This document shows positions 62,776 through 64,000 of a stretch of DNA of 64,000 nt, piece after piece. The notes beneath the pieces are model-generated. The model did not search any database. It had not been told where the DNA came from and worked only from the letters and a program-made list of their open reading frames with translations. Each line of letters begins with the position of its first letter. The first letter of the stretch is position 1. Source of the DNA: Thiocapsa roseilacustris. GTDB lineage: Bacteria > Pseudomonadota > Gammaproteobacteria > Chromatiales > Chromatiaceae. The DNA lies in contig NZ_JBBWVE010000006.1 of NCBI RefSeq assembly GCF_041903755.1, positions 124,001-188,000 on the forward strand. The letters are read 5' to 3'. The translations under genes and the position numbers were made by a program.

Positions 62776-64000
62776 TGAGCGCAGAAAAGTCCGAGAACCT
62801 CAGCTGGATCGATAAGCGATTCCCGCTGACGGAGACCTGGAAGGCACATCTTTCAGAGTATTACGCCCCGAAGAACCTCAACTTCTGGTCGTTTTTCGGC
62901 TCGCTGGCGATCTTGACGCTGGTGATCCAGATCGTCTCCGGCCTCTGGTTGGCGATGAGCTATAAGCCGTCGGCCGTTGACGCATTCGCGTCGGTTGAAT
63001 ACATCATGCGCGATGTCGAGTGGGGGTGGTTGATTCGCTACATCCATTCCACGGGCGCATCCGCCTTCTTTATCGTCATCTATCTGCACATGTTCCGTGC
63101 CTTGCTGTGGGGCTCCTACCGCAAGCCGCGCGAGCTGCTGTGGATTATCGGTGTCGTGATCTATCTGGCGATGATGGCGACTGCCTTCTTCGGCTATCTT
63201 CTGCCCTGGGGACAGATGTCGTTCTGGGGTGCGCAGGTCATCGTGAATCTGTTTGCGGCGGTTCCGGTCGTCGGCGAGGACCTTGCAGTCTGGGTGCGCG
63301 GTGACTACGTCATCTCGGATACGACGCTCAATCGCTTCTTCGCCTTCCATTTCCTCTTGCCGTTCGTCTTGGCAGCCTTGGTGTTCCTGCACATCGTGGC
63401 GCTGCACCATGTCGGCTCCAACAATCCGGACGGCGTCGAGATCAAGGAAGGCCCCAAGGGTAATCGCTGGAGCGACAAGGCACCGGCGGACGGGATCCCC
63501 TTCCACCCTTACTACACGGTGAAGGATCTGGTCGGCGTGGTCGTGTTCCTCGCGATCTTCTCGGCCATCGTCTTCTACGCCCCGACCATGGGCGGACTCT
63601 TCATCGAGGCGCCGAACTTCCAGCCGGCCAACCCCTTCCAGACCCCCGAGCATATCGCGCCGGTGTGGTACTTCACGCCGTTTTACGCGATGCTGCGAGC
63701 GGTGCCGCCGATGTTCGGATCCCAATTCCCGGGCGTGGTCGTGATGTTCGCGGCAATCCTGATCCTCTTCGCGCTGCCTTGGCTCGACCGCAGCAAGGTC
63801 AAGTCGATGCGCTACAAAGGCCCGATCTTCAAGGTCATGACGGGGCTGTTCGCGATCTCCTTCATCGTGCTGGCTTGGCTCGGACTGCAACCGGTCGATC
63901 CCTTCCTGACCCTGTTGTCGCAGATCTTCACGGCCATCTATTTCGCCTTTTTCCTGCTGATGCCGATCTACAGCTCGATCGACAAGACCAAGCCCGTTCC
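62775..64000 (+). CDS. petB: PetB, cytochrome b subunit of bc1 (3' end beyond window)
   Basis: Cytochrome b of the bc1 complex, carrying two b hemes and both quinone sites. 408 complete codons are visible, nearly the full usual length. The start is MSAEKSENLSWIDKRFPLTE. Heme-ligand histidines lie in IRYIHSTGASAFF and IYLHMFRALLWGS, and in FAFHFLLPF and FLHIVALHHVGS. The Qo-site region GQMSFWGAQV and the C-terminal helices are present. It runs off the edge; petC is expected next. Confidence 0.97.
   Translation, partial: MSAEKSENLSWIDKRFPLTETWKAHLSEYYAPKNLNFWSFFGSLAILTLVIQIVSGLWLAMSYKPSAVDAFASVEYIMRDVEWGWLIRYIHSTGASAFFIVIYLHMFRALLWGSYRKPRELLWIIGVVIYLAMMATAFFGYLLPWGQMSFWGAQVIVNLFAAVPVVGEDLAVWVRGDYVISDTTLNRFFAFHFLLPFVLAALVFLHIVALHHVGSNNPDGVEIKEGPKGNRWSDKAPADGIPFHPYYTVKDLVGVVVFLAIFSAIVFYAPTMGGLFIEAPNFQPANPFQTPEHIAPVWYFTPFYAMLRAVPPMFGSQFPGVVVMFAAILILFALPWLDRSKVKSMRYKGPIFKVMTGLFAISFIVLAWLGLQPVDPFLTLLSQIFTAIYFAFFLLMPIYSSIDKTKPV

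Overview
The window is a GC-rich chromosomal segment of a gammaproteobacterium, most likely a purple sulfur bacterium of the Chromatiaceae (Thiocapsa/Thiocystis-like). The grounds are the gene orders (hslV-hslU-DUF971-ubiE-ubiJ-ubiB, ybeL-like-leuS-lptE-holA-nadD-rsfS, lptD-surA-pdxA, degS-like-nif3-petA-petB), a small membrane protein of the Thivi_2564 type, and many short palindromic intergenic repeats. The taxonomic call is an inference from gene content; no rRNA or tRNA gene was seen.

Layout. 1-5.8 kb: ubiquinone genes ubiB (cut by the window edge), ubiJ and ubiE, a DUF971 protein and the HslUV protease, all on the minus strand. 6.0-10.8 kb: an AT-richer cell-surface glycan patch with a double-domain glycosyltransferase and a PMT/ArnT-like membrane glycosyltransferase. 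11-17.6 kb: a glycine cleavage cluster behind a tandem glycine riboswitch (gcvT, gcvH, gcvPA, tpx, gcvPB), then dgkA. 18-27.8 kb: an SCP2-like exported protein, a zinc-ribbon protein, then leuS, lptE, holA, proA, nadD, rsfS and a WYL regulator. 28-30.6 kb: DUF29, folA, apaH, apaG.

30.7-53.8 kb is a long accessory block: an oxidoreductase, a Crp/Fnr protein, a small stress-like membrane operon, a 2890-residue cyclic beta-1,2-glucan synthase, hicAB beside remnants of a RelE-like toxin and probably a DNA methyltransferase, an L,D-transpeptidase, an unassigned exported protein, a CheB/CheR-PAS protein translationally coupled to a PAS-GGDEF-EAL protein, and a second Crp/Fnr protein. 53.9-64 kb: pdxA, surA, lptD, an AmgK-like sugar kinase, a DegS-like protease, a Nif3 protein, and petA/petB of the cytochrome bc1 complex (petB cut by the edge).

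The two most notable points are these. (1) The segments lptD-surA-pdxA and apaG-apaH/folA, which are contiguous in E. coli around rsmA, are about 23 kb apart here with the accessory block between them and no rsmA visible. (2) At least five families of non-coding inverted repeats occupy gene borders. Two families have terminal inverted repeats, their ends supply stop codons to neighbouring reading frames, and copies at lptE and the WYL gene are flanked by duplicated gene 3' ends. One family has hairpin arms built from a (GTTGTC)n/(GACAAC)n microsatellite.
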